Source: Strix aluco (taxonomy: Eukaryota; Chordata; Aves; Strigiformes; Strigidae). Taken from it: 64,000 bases of DNA. Shown piece after piece: positions 44,277-55,300 of the stretch. Within the stretch, counting starts at the first letter, position 1. Every line of letters starts with the position of its first letter. Made by a program: the position numbers and the translations under genes. Under the pieces are notes generated by a model, which saw nothing but the letters and a program-made list of their open reading frames with translations, searched no databases and was not told the DNA's origin. Location of the stretch: NCBI RefSeq assembly GCF_031877795.1, contig NC_133954.1, forward strand, positions 9,453,466-9,517,465, written 5' to 3'.

Positions 44277-47200
44277 CTAGAACAGGGAAGAAAAGAGGAG
44301 TGTATTGGGGCAGATTCTGTGGCCGTGCCAGGAAGGGAGCGTGGTGCTGGCCTGGGAAGCAGGTGGGAGAATCTGGACGCAGAGAAGTCCCAGGGAGTTC
44401 CCAAGCATTGGCTCATGCCAACATCACAAACAGAGTTGACAAGGTCTCGTGGCTGAAAACGTTTCCCATAAGTATGTGGGGTTTGGGGTTTTTGGGGGCT
44501 CAGAGTGGGAATTCCACAAGAAATGTTTAGTGCTCAGCCAAAATAACACCTGCAAACTCTCAAATGCGTGGCTGCCTTCCAGAATGTTTCAGGGCCCCCA
44601 TACAGCTGTGTGTACATAGTCAGCTGTCGGATAAAATGGGAAAAATAATACATCCTTCAGTGTTCTCCTTCTCTCAGCAGGGATAACATTTCCTTTTGAC
44701 TGACTCTACTCCTCAGGCTTTTTCAAACTTCAGTATTCCCTCCCTCCTCCCATCTGAGATACTCCTGTCGCTCACGTCCCCTTCTCACTTGTGCCCGTGC
44801 TGGAAGGGGGCTGCAGGGGCTGTCCCGAGCCCACGGAGCCGCGCTGTGAGCAAAGGGCTCCACGGAGACAAAGCCGGAGCCTCCCTGGGCTGTTTTCTCT
44901 GCTCAATTAACAAAGGTGTCAATGAGACCGGGAGGAAACGCAGTGTGTGAAGCAGGAAACTGTTACCGTGCTGGTGCGGACACGTTGCTGGTGTCTCATT
45001 CAGGCCCCTGCCCCTGATTTAAGTTCTGATTATTCTTATTTCATCCTCCTACACTGCCGTAACCTACAGGGCAGAGTGAGCCTGTGGTATCTGTGCCCTG
45101 CTTTTTTGTGACTTATTAGTCTCCAGTACCTTCCCTCCGTTGCACAGAGATGAAAGGTTTCCCCTGGATACCTCTGCCTGTTATCACTGAGTATCTTAGC
45201 GCGCTCTCCATCTCAGGCAGGCTTGGCTTTCACCACATCCTGCCTGCTATCTGGAGGCATGCCACCAGAAGTGAAAGGGAAAAGAAACAGCCTGCAAAAC
45301 TCTCCCTGCTCTGCTGAGCCTCTCGGAGAGCCTGAGCTGGGGGCCATGGTGTGGCTGAGGCTGCTCCTGTGGTTGTGGGAGTGCGAGCGCCGGGGCCAGG
45401 AGCAGGTCACAGCACAGCTTGGCACTTCGCGTTCTCCTTCCTGCTTCAGGTTTACTCTGAGCAGGAATAGGCAGAGGAGGGTGCTGAACTCTTCCTGCTT
45501 GGGCATGTCAGCTCTTCAACACTGGCCTCAGTGAAAGCCCAGCCCTCTGACCAGGTATTTGCAGAGAGCAACGAGCTGGCTCTTCACGAGTGCTCAGCGT
45601 AGGATGCTCTGGTCTTTCCTGTTAGACTCGGTTCTAACAGTCTGGGCCCTCTTAAAATCACAGTGTATGTCACTGTTTCTGTTCTCTCTTTGTTTTCGTT
45701 CCTCTTGTTTGTTTTTCCTCTGGCTTCTAGCACTGCTCTGCTGTCTCACCACCCACCTCCATACGGGCTGGATCCTTCGTGTGAGCAGCCGTGTCCCCAC
45801 ACAGCTCTGCAGGGCTGTGGGTGGCTGTTTTCTGCCTGTCAGAGTTTTCAAGGTTTCTCTTTACCCACAACACAAATGCAGCGGGATTTCAACAATGTTG
45901 TTTTTAACGTCTTACCTGAAAAATTAGAGGAAGGCTGAAAACAAGGGCGACCTTTAACTGCTTGCCTACAGAAAAAGGAGACAGTGTTAGTGTTGGCAGT
46001 TAAGTGGGGGTTTCCATATGATGCTCACTTTGACAAAGCAGTGGTGGTGGTGTACTTGACCATGGCATTCTCAACCCTGCAAAGCTGCCCATGGCTGGGT
46101 AAGCTAAAACCCAAAGATGCTAACAGGACAACCCAAGGTCATATAACAAGTTACTGTCAGAGCACAGATTAAGTCTCAGGAGTCTGGCCCCTCCAGTTTC
46201 ATCTGTAAAGGCCGATAGCTAGGGACAGTTAACTCATGCACAGCATACCCATTTCTATTTTATACATTTTTTTTTTTTCCTACAGCCAGTCAGCATCCTG
46301 TCTCCTGTGCCTTGTTCTGGCCTGTGAGGGTGTAGCATACTCAACCCATGTAAAAACATACAGCTGTGAGTGCAATAAATCTGGCCCAGCTGTTCCCTGA
46401 CAGTGTGGTGATGGGCCGGCAGAACAGGAAAGCTCTGCTCCCTGCAGGATATACGTGACTAAAGCTGGCTGAAATTTATTGCTTGTCTCTAAATGTCAGA
46501 GTTGGCTTCTGCTGCCTTTGGATGTGGAGATACAGGATGCTGACAGCTGGGAGGAAAACTTAACTTCAGAGCCAGATGTGATAATGGTGAGAGCAATCTC
46601 AGACAAACAGCTCTTCCTGCTGTGGTTAGCAGAGGCACAGAGGCCAGTGAAAGCTTTCTCTGCGCTCTATTTAAAGCATGTGCCAGCTTCTACCTGAAAG
46701 TTGCTCAAGCTAGAAGGTGACCTGGCAACTGTGAGAAAGCCCTGGCCTCTGCTCTGGCATGAGCAGATGATGTGTCCTTGCTTGAGGGAGAGTTGGCATC
46801 AGCTGTTCTGAGCATCACGCTGCTCATCCTAGGATGTCTCTCTAGGCACTGGCTAGTTTCCCGTGCCGCCCTGCCGATTAGCTGGTCCAGGATCACTGGG
46901 GCAGAGGCAGGAGATGCCTTTGGCTTTCAGCTGCCTGTGTCTTCTAGGGCGTATGGCTTTCTCCTCCTGGCCTGTTCATAAATTTGACTGATTCCTTTGC
47001 CCTCCTTGTGCTCGGCAGTCTGTTGTACACAGCTCTGTTCTGTTTCTTTGCAGAGCTCCTTTGCACCCTTCCCTGCTCTGCCGGTCTCCTGCTCGGGTAT
47101 TGCACTGGACCAGGACAATGAACTCCCAGTACTCCAGGTAACTGCAGCCGTTGTGCCAGTATCCCCTTTGTCACGTGAATAGCATCGTTAATAGCAGAAA

Positions 47201-50200
47201 TAGTTACTTTGGTATCTGTGATTGGAGATGCTTGTCTCTATGTGAGCGGTGATGTGTGGGTGAGAGATCCTCAGCCACATGTGAGAACACTCATACTTCT
47301 CTCCCCCAGAGCCTGATGGCAGCTTCCCACTGCATCCCGCAGAAGTTTGTGCCTCACCTTCTCCCCTTGTTTTCATCTTTTATGTTTATGCAGCTGGGTG
47401 CTTGGTTTGGTTCACACACCCCTGACCTTCTCTGAATCCTCCTGGGGGAGTCTGAAGGGTGTAATAGTGCCTTGTTAGTGCGGTTCATGGTCAGGAGAGG
47501 CGTATGCCAAGGCTGGGCTTGAGGGGTAAGGGGGGAGGCTTGGCTAAATGCTTCTCTCTCTATTTTCTGTGTGTCCGCTGGCTTTCACTCTGACCAGTCC
47601 CAGACTGCAGGAAGAGGTTTGGTGAGCATCTGGTGTAGTTGTCTCTCCCCTCAGGCTGCTGATATGACTTTTGCATATTACACACAGGAAATACACTGAA
47701 AACCCAAACCACTTAAACCTGCCGGGTGAGTTTAAGCAAGCCTAGACTGTAATTGCCCTCCCTGCCTGGGACACAGGTGTGGGGTCCTTGACCTCTGCAA
47801 AAACCCCCAGCCAGCCATTGCAGTCTCTAGTCTTCTGTTCCACCTTAGCAGCCTGGTTTCCAGGGGACTCCTGGCGTTGGTGCTTATGCCTGCAGATGGG
47901 CCAACAGGTCATTCTCCATCTCAAGCACCCTGGGCAGGGGCTGAGGCCTCGAAGGCAGCTAACTGCCTAGAAGCTGTATGAAAAGGGGGCAGAGGAGAAG
48001 AGCCACTCCCAGTGCACTGAGGAAAGGCACCCACCTAAACCTGACTCCAGCAGTTCACTGCTCTCGGCATCGCTGGGTTTGCGTTTGCCAGTCGTCCCAC
48101 GCAAAGGACACGCTGCTGCCTAGTGCTGGGCTGACGTGCGGCCACCAGGGTGGCCACCAGCACAGCCACCACAATTGCCCCCTAAGCACTGTGCCATCTT
48201 CCTCAGCTTTTTTTTCCATCTCCCTTTCAAGCCTCAGGACCAGCCCTTAATCTGAAGAGTCACAAGTGCATGGCCCTGGTGAGTTGCTGGTCCTTTTTTT
48301 TTTTTTTTTTTTCTTAACACACTGCAAGTGTCTAACGAAATAGGGCTGATAAGGTGACTCAATTAACGATCCTTAAACAGTTCAGCTAAGTATCATTCCT
48401 TTGAAGATCTTCACACTTTTTTTTTCCCTCTCAGTTACTGCTTCAACTGTTTTTAAATGTCAAATGATTTAGGATAATAAAAGCTTGCCCTGTTTCTTCC
48501 CCTCTTTCTGTCCCCCCACCTCAGCTTATGCATTTGCAAAGGCACAACCAGAGAGGGGATGCAGCCTTGTGCTCCTCCCGCATGAGTCCGTTGAGTGAGT
48601 CCCTGTGTCACCGCTTTCAGGCAGACTAGATGGGACTCGCTTCTCCCTGCAGTGCTCTGAGGGGTCCAGGGCAGCGGTGGGGAGGGAGCAGGAAAGAGAT
48701 GAGTTGCAGAGAGAAAATGAGACCTGCTCTGGAGTTTAATAGGCAATTTTAAGTAGCTTTCTTTACTTTTTCTTTCTTTTTTTTTTTTTTCCCCTCCGGC
48801 AGTTCTCTGCTGTGGGTATTTTCCTAAAGTTTTGTTCCTCAAAATATTAAGAAAAAACCCCCTCAAAAGTCCCCGTGAACAGTTGAACTAGAAACCTCAT
48901 TTATAAAAAGACAGCGAAAACCCATCACAGCAAATGAGTCAGACATGTCATAAAGCCCCGTGTCACCCCCCCGTGGCCCTCAGCTGGCCACATGCTGCTT
49001 CACTGCACTTTGCTCCTGTCCTGCAGGACCTGGGAAAAGCCGCAGAGGAGAATTACTCATGCGAGTGGAGGAGGGAAGGGGTCTGCTCCTGGTGGCAGGG
49101 CAGGGAGGGGCAGTGACCCATCAGGTTTGAAAATCTTCCTCTGTAGAGTAAGCACGAGGGGTGGAATTGATCCCACTGGACTCTAGCCCTTGACATCTGG
49201 CTGGTTGTTTAGGCTCCCCTGATAGCAATGGGAAAGAAACGGGTGTTTTTAAGGCCTGGTTCAGCTGCCATGGGGTAGGCATCTGGGGTGCACTTCAGGC
49301 CGTGCTATGGCAGAAGGGTTGGTGGGTTTGGACAGATGAATCTCATCCAGTTTATCTCAATCTCCTTCAGCAGCAGCAGTGAATCCCCCCAGGTAAGCCC
49401 AGAAAATCTTCCGACAGTAAGAAATACGTGGTAGCAGAAAGTGTCCCCAGAGGAGGAAGGAGCAGAAACACAACCACGTAGGATGGTTAAAAGGGACTGG
49501 ACAAGCAGAAGGAAGCACTACCCGGGCAGGTCAGGCTCTAAGCAGGGTGGGCACGGAGGACACTGCTCAACTCCGCTGGTGCTGAGGAACGCACAAAGCA
49601 AAAGGCAAGAGTTGGGGATGCTTTAGGGAGTATTGGCAAAGCCAAGCAAACCTGCTCTGGCTAAACCCTCGTGCTGAAAGTGTATTTTTCTGTTGGCAGA
49701 ACTGCAAAGCAGAAGTTTCAGTTTCAAGCACCTTGGCACATGTGTAGGCAGTGAGTAACTTACTGTTTATATCTTTAAACATGTCTCGGTTTCTAAGTGC
49801 CTCTTCACTATCAGTGTAGTAGGCTTTTGGGGAAAGAACCAGATACTTCTGAGAAAAAATTAATCATACTTAAATGATATAATGACTATTGGCAGTTAAC
49901 AGCTCTGTGCCTGTTCTCCCTCAACATCTCACAACCGCCAGAGGAAAGATACATTTCAGGAGTGAACAGACCCAATGAAACCAAGTCATACTTTTATTTC
50001 ATGTGTTCATAGATCTGTTACAGAAGAAAGTTAATAATTGACTGTCTAAGGGTGGCACTTTTAGGAAATGGTGAATCAAAAGACAAGATAAGGAGAGATA
50101 AGCAAGTTAAGAATGAATTTTTAAAGTGAGCCAATCATGTTTCCTACATAACTGGGTTTTTTAGCAATAAGGCCGTGCATCTTCCAGTGCTGTGAAATAC

Positions 50201-52249
50201 TTATTTTGGAATATTCCTCTGAAATGCAACAGTAGGACAAAAAACCCAAAGCAGGAAAACTGTCACTCTTCTTGTCAGGTTCTCACTAATTCTTTCTTTT
50301 TCCTGTCATAATTAACCTTTACCAATTAGCTACAGTCAGAGTAACAGAATACTGAATATATTCAGAGTACATGATGTTGCAGATGCCAAAAGTTTGAATG
50401 AGAGAAGAGTGATGTGCAGTGAACTGGTCCAGCTGGTTACCATGGGTTGCTCTGGAGTCAGGGATTCCAAAATTCTGCAATAGCCTAAGCTGTTGATTGC
50501 CAGAAGCTGCGAGGAGGCATCCCTGAGAAAATTCCCTCTGCCCTTTCCCTGCTTCTGCCTGCTGGGGCCCGAGGGACCCAGTACCCCCAGTGTGCACCAG
50601 TGGAGCATTCTGCATCCCCGCTGCTTTTCCCCAGTGTCACTGCAGAGACTGGGAGAGCCTGAGCTCCCCCCTCCTGACTCAGCGCAGGGTTCAGCACCGC
50701 TGCGCTGAACACGGCTTCACGTTCAGGTGCTGCACGTGGAACCCCCTGCTGCTTAATCCAGAAATCCCTGCCTGGAAAATGAGGACTAGTCTGGGGGCTG
50801 AAACAGTGGTTATTTTCCCAGCTGTACTAGACTAGCTCTCTGTGTGATTTTACATGAGTCACTTTAAGTTTTTGCATCTTAATTTTTTCAGAAAAGGAGA
50901 GGGCAATAGTCCCTGTTCTTGTGCTGCAGTCTAGGGCACCCGTAGGGAACCGGGTGCTCAATTCTCGGTGTGGTCCCAGACTGTCTCTAGCCCTGTCTGC
51001 AGCACTTCACACAGGACACTGCACCTCCCTGCTGCAGTGCTGGGAGGCACAGGGACCTCTCTCACATCCCAGTTAACTTAAAGCTCTGATTTGAAAATGC
51101 CACAGAGAAAAGGCAGTGACACCTCCCTTTTCATCCTGTTATAAAGCTGAATTCACTACACTCTCAACAGGGCTTTCCTGGGATGAACCCCCCGGTCCTG
51201 TCCCAGCCCTCTCGCCATCGTTACCACAGCTCTGACCATGTTCTCTGGCACACAGGGGGAGTGGTTGTATTATAACTAGTGGTAATAACCCAGTTATAAA
51301 CCCTGGTTATAACCAAACTTACACACCTGAGCTATTGCATTGGTCCCTCTTCCCTGCATTCCCTCAGTCACACTGGAATTAGTGTTTGCAAATATTTGAG
51401 CAATTAAAAAATGAAAACAAGTAAAACAGGAATAAATCATAGAGTCTTAGAAGAAAGAAGAGCCTGCATCTTATCTGCCACATCTCCAACCCCCGGTGCT
51501 GTTCCCCTCCTGCAGCCACCCAGCTACTCAAGCTCCTGGAAGTTGGTGCCTGCAGAGCACTGGGTGTGAAAGAACAGGAACAAATGGCAAAAGAAAGTTT
51601 GAAACTTTCATCAGGAAAGAGAAACAAACTGTCATGTGCCTCCTGAGCTAACGGGATGTCCTGTCTGAAGGGCAGAGGCTGCTCTCGCTCTTCTCTGCGT
51701 GCTCCGCCATGGGGGATCCGTGGCAACACGGGCCCATCCACGTGCACCGACTCTGGGCTGTTGTTGCAGCAGTGAAGATGCTCATTAATAGAAACAATTT
51801 GCAAAAGACTGGACAGACTGAGCCAACAGTAAACTCGGATATGCTTTGCTCCTAATTCCTTGATTTATTCACTGAATTAAAATGTTGCCGAAGAGACAGT
51901 ATTCTCTTTTTAATTTTTTATTAAGAACATAGAAGAAAAGGTACAAATTCTGTGAGAAGAGCTCATTTGTTTTGGGACAAAACAGCCCCTTGAAATTGCC
52001 TCCAAGCCTATTTTTTGTGTGTGTTTGTTTCTGAAGTAATTGATTTGAGTTTTTTGAGCTTGTAAGAGAGACTTTGCCTTTTTTTTTTTTTTTTAATAGT
52101 AAATATGAGGAAGATGAAAGTCTTTTATATTGTTTAAATACTCTGTTAAAAGTGCCTCATCCCTGTGCCATAGGGCATGAATTTGGGCATTATTAGTAAA
52201 GCTGCAGGCAAAGCCAGAGGCTGCAGAACAGGTACTCACCACCATCCAT
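43212..52249 (-). CDS. CCR7: CCR7, C-C chemokine receptor 7, complete coding sequence in 3 exons
   Basis: CCR7 is the Gi-coupled plasma-membrane receptor for CCL19 and CCL21 that steers naive and memory T cells, B cells and mature dendritic cells into secondary lymphoid tissue. The joined exons (52249-52240, 45965-45916, 44276-43212, minus strand) give 374 residues against 378 in human. Order: signal peptide (about 1-22), acidic tyrosine-containing N-terminus with two N-glycosylation sequons (Asn26, Asn34), seven membrane segments and a cytoplasmic tail. Key residues: Asp102 in TM2, Cys127-Cys206 disulfide pair, DRY at 151-153, Cys46-Cys294 pair typical of chemokine receptors, NPFLY at 318-322 and the conserved tail end ETTTTFSP. 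Similarity to human CCR7 is strong throughout, and the TNS4 neighbour confirms orthology. Confidence 0.97.
44277..45915 (-). other. CCR7: CCR7 intron 2
   Basis: This 1.64-kb intron has a GTAAG donor and a CTAG acceptor. Nothing else was recognised in it. Confidence 0.9.
45916..45965 (-). CDS. CCR7: CCR7 coding exon 2 (signal peptide, 50 nt)
   Basis: The exon is 50 nt between a TTTTCTGTAG acceptor and a GTAAG donor. It encodes KQLKVALVFSLPLIFQ, the hydrophobic core of the cleavable signal peptide, aligned with human KPMKSVLVVALLVIFQ. It enters in phase 1, leaves in phase 0 and joins exactly to exons 1 and 3. CCR7 is unusual among chemokine receptors in having a cleaved signal peptide. Confidence 0.95.
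46085..46190. repeat. MIR-like SINE relic
   Basis: AACCCAAGGTCATATAACAAGTTACTGTCAGAG style words, then CAGATTAAGTCTCAGGAGTC, follow the MIR core order (AAGGTCACACAGC...GTGGCAGAGC...GAACCCAGG). This is an ancient diverged copy in CCR7 intron 1. Confidence 0.5.
50835..50915. repeat. MIR-like SINE relic, opposite orientation
   Basis: TGTGTGATTTTACATGAGTCACTT followed by TTTTTGCATCTTAA and a purine-rich AGGAGAGGGCAATAGT parallels the MIR complement (TGTGACCTTGGGCAAGTCACTTAA...CTCAGTTT...AATGGGGATAATA). It includes a TGAGTCA word that is part of the repeat. Confidence 0.45.
51432..51520 (-). repeat. Possible short antisense CR1 3' fragment
   Basis: AATCATAGAGTCTTAGAA then ATCTCCAACCCCC resembles the reverse complement of a CR1 3' end (AATCATAGAATCATAGAAT...CCAACCCCC). 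It is short and diverged, and only the edge words match. Confidence 0.3.
52240..52249 (-). CDS. CCR7: CCR7 coding exon 1 (10 coding nucleotides, MDG-G)
   Basis: ATGGATGGTG precedes a consensus GTGAGT donor. The one-base overhang joins exon 2 to give MDGG-KQLK, against human MDLG-KPMK. The start has A at -3 and G at +4, a strong context. The short 5' UTR would run right to about 52330. It was found by searching for an ATGGA...donor compatible in phase, and no competing site of equal quality was seen in the region. Confidence 0.88.
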
Positions 52250-52327
52250 GCTCTCGTTTGGAGATGAATCACAAGGTTTGCAAGAGCATCGTATGTTCCA
52301 GCACAGCCTCGACGCGCCGCAGCTCCT

Positions 52328-52365
52328 GCCAGAGACCCTCTTTGGGAAATGCCGTCCTTTATACT
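52328..52365 (-). promoter_or_regulatory. CCR7: CCR7 core promoter (TATA box, kB-like site)
   Basis: On the minus strand TATAAA at 52363-52358 lies about 110 bases upstream of the CCR7 ATG, predicting a start near 52330 and a 5' UTR of about 80 bases. A GGGAAATGCC word at 52344-52353 resembles one half of an NF-kB site. Placement was done by eye; no CpG island surrounds it. Confidence 0.45.
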
Positions 52366-52399
52366 TCCTGCACCTCTGCAAGAAGCTGATGACACACCC

Positions 52400-55300
52400 C
52401 AGTGTCACTGACATTTAGTAGACCCTCCTTCTCCTCGTGCTGTCACCAGTACAGGAAAGCCGTGCTGTGAGCCACGCTGCCTTCAGACGCTCGGGGCGTT
52501 CAGGCGCTTCCTCGGCGCGTGCAGCCAAGGGCTTCACACACACTTTTTACTGAGACTCCACAAAATGAAGTGGGTTCTGCTTTTACACGGACACATGAGA
52601 AACTGTACGTGGTGAAGGGACAAGAGGAAAGAGTCTCCTTACCTGTTACCTCTCCTCTCCACAGCAGATCCTGCTTCACCTGCCAGAGCACCCACCAGAA
52701 CCCAGTGCTGTAGGAAACTGGGAGGATCCCACCTCCCCCGCCAGACCCTTTCTGGGGAAGGTGTTCAACCACCACATGAAAAACCTCCGTGTGCAGGAGT
52801 GCCAGTGGCCAGCATCCTGCACCCCTTTGCCTCCTCCCACATGCTTGCAGGATCCTTTCTAGATTATCAGCAGCTCAAGCGAGTAAGTGGACTTCCCCCC
52901 CACCCCTTTCTGCTTTTGGGTGTTTTTTTGTTACCATCTGCTGAGTATCAGCACGCATCTTCCTCAAAAGGTTTTGCGCTTTTGTGGTCACACGCCTTCC
53001 CCACCATCACGTTACTGCAGAAGTCTCAGACCTCATGATGTATCCCTGGGAGGACCTGCAGTGCTGTCAGCTCTGGTCCCCACCTTGACAGGGCATCACT
53101 TCATCCAATCCTGCTCCTAAATGGAGCAGGTTCCATACAGATCCGTGGCTTTTGTTTCATAGCTGTCCAAGGTGCACCCCTGCTCTTGGAACAGGCTCCT
53201 CTAACAGGTAGAAACATCACCAGCTCCTCATGGACTCACTTTCCTTCCAAGGTGACAAGTATTTGCTTTAGCATCTTGTCCTCTGCATCATCTTCTTACA
53301 ATATGGTGATGCTGTTACTGCAGCCAGGACCGATGGAAAAATAAAGCATCCCAGGACGGCTCCCAGAGTTCACAACCCCTGACAGGTTCCAAAGCACCCG
53401 GCACCGTGGGGCTCATCCTGGAGCTCCGCACGCAGGTCACCTGCTCGCTGCCGGGGGAAGGTGAAGCAGCTCAGGATGGACCCAAACGAGCCACTTCACT
53501 GAGCAGGGACCTTCCAGAACCAGCCAGAGAGACCAGTCTGGGAGAGAGAACGTGAGGGGCAGGGAGACACCTGAAAAGGCACCATGATGCTTCAGCAAAT
53601 TGAAGCAAATGAAAACCGATGTGATCTATACAGCATTTAGGCTAATTTAGAGGTAGTACATTTACTCTGCATCAGACAAATAACTGTAGTTAAATAGTTA
53701 TTACAAAAGGCATCTGTGGCAGGCAGCCACTGTCTGGCTGTCATGAATCACTGTCCTTTCCAGGGTAATCTGATCAGTGTCTTACTCAATTATCTGGCCA
53801 TTATACGGGATACATGTTACAAGGAGCACATAAGTTGTTAAATGAGTTGATGAGTCACATCAACACCAGCACCTCAGTCCTGCTGCTCATATCACCCTCA
53901 GAGGGGTGATCCAGCTCGCTACAGGTCCCTTCAGCCAGCATCCCAGCAGAAATCATTTTGTGAACGATGCCTTTTCTGAACGTTAAAACACTACAACCGG
54001 TGGATGTTCAGTAGTCCGTGGCTCTTGGAAAAAGCAAACACTTTTCAGTGCTGGGGAAAGCTGATTTATTTCCCTCTAGCATAGTTTAGCACTGGAAGGT
54101 CTAAAGATTCTGTGTTGTTAAAAAAACCCAACGTTACAGTGGGATGTTGCTGTTTAATTTATTTTAAGATAACATAATAGCTAACTGCAGCCAAAATAGG
54201 TCTTCAGTAGAATTTGAGTACATATAAGAGTCTGATCCTAAAACTCCTGATCACTTGCTGCCTTGCCTTTAACACCAACTACTTCAACCTGAAGCCAAAA
54301 GTTTCACTCCCTAGCTCTCTCAAACCCAAATTAAATCTCTCTGGAGTCAAGGATCCTGTGGATGGTCTCAGATCCTGTGTAAACACCCAGCCACAGTTTC
54401 AGACCCTCCTTAGACATTGTGCCACTGAAAAACCTTCTCAGTGTTTCCCTCTCAGCAGGCCAGTGCCACTGTGGTTCCGATCCCATTCTGGGGTACTTAA
54501 CGTGCAGGAAGCCGGGGCTCGAAGTCCATCGATGTTTCTATCTGGCGTCGCAGAAGGTGACCCACACTTAGCACACAGCACTGGCTTTTCAGCACAATCA
54601 CTTTGGACTTATCCCAGCAGGCAGGTGCAGTTTCACATCTCTGCAACTATTTATTGCTCTACTTTCCTTTCGCTCATCGATTATCCAAGCAGGCACGCTG
54701 CCTTTGAGAGTTTTATCTTTTAACCACTTCCGCCAAGAAGAAGTAGAGATGAAAGACTTCTCTCAGGTACAGGCAGAATACTTAGAAATGGTGGGTGTAA
54801 AGCCTTTAAAGGTAGTGACGGGGCTGCCTGGGGGAGTGATGGGTTCGCAGAGCATGGCGTGAGCGCCCAGCTTTGCTCTGTACTCGCAGTGCTACCGGAG
54901 AGGCAGCGCCTGGGTGACTCCATCCCCAGCTCCACGGTGGCTGAAGCCCAAGACAACGAGAGAAAGGAGGCAGGCACATGCTTTGCAGTTTCTTTTCTGC
55001 ACGTACTCCCAAGCTTTAATGTCACAGTTTTGGTACATGCCAAGTTATGTGTTGTCAGGGCCAATTAAAGCAAATTGTTTTCCTTTAAAATGAATGGGAA
55101 TATTTTAAAATAAACAATTTACTATGTCTTTATGACACAGAATCTTCTTGTCAGTCCTGTATTATACCTAGGGAGTTCTCAAAACATTTATTAAAGCTTT
55201 GCTTAATTTGACTGTGTATATTTGCAGTCTATTTCATGCCTTAGTGATTCTGTCTCTTTGACATATTCTTTTTAACACATGTGCTAATCTTTTACAAAAA

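Larger units (their letters stand above)
45966..52239 (-). other. CCR7: CCR7 intron 1
   Basis: This 6.3-kb intron has a GTGAGT donor and a CTGTAG acceptor. It contains scattered old repeat relics (see 46085-46190 and 50835-50915), a poly(T) run at 48294-48312 and a perfect AP-1 motif TGAGTCA at 48935-48941. No exon-like frame was recognised. Confidence 0.85.

Noticed and set aside
43980..44456. 158-codon plus-strand frame opposite CCR7
   Set aside because: It is the antisense shadow of the conserved receptor exon.
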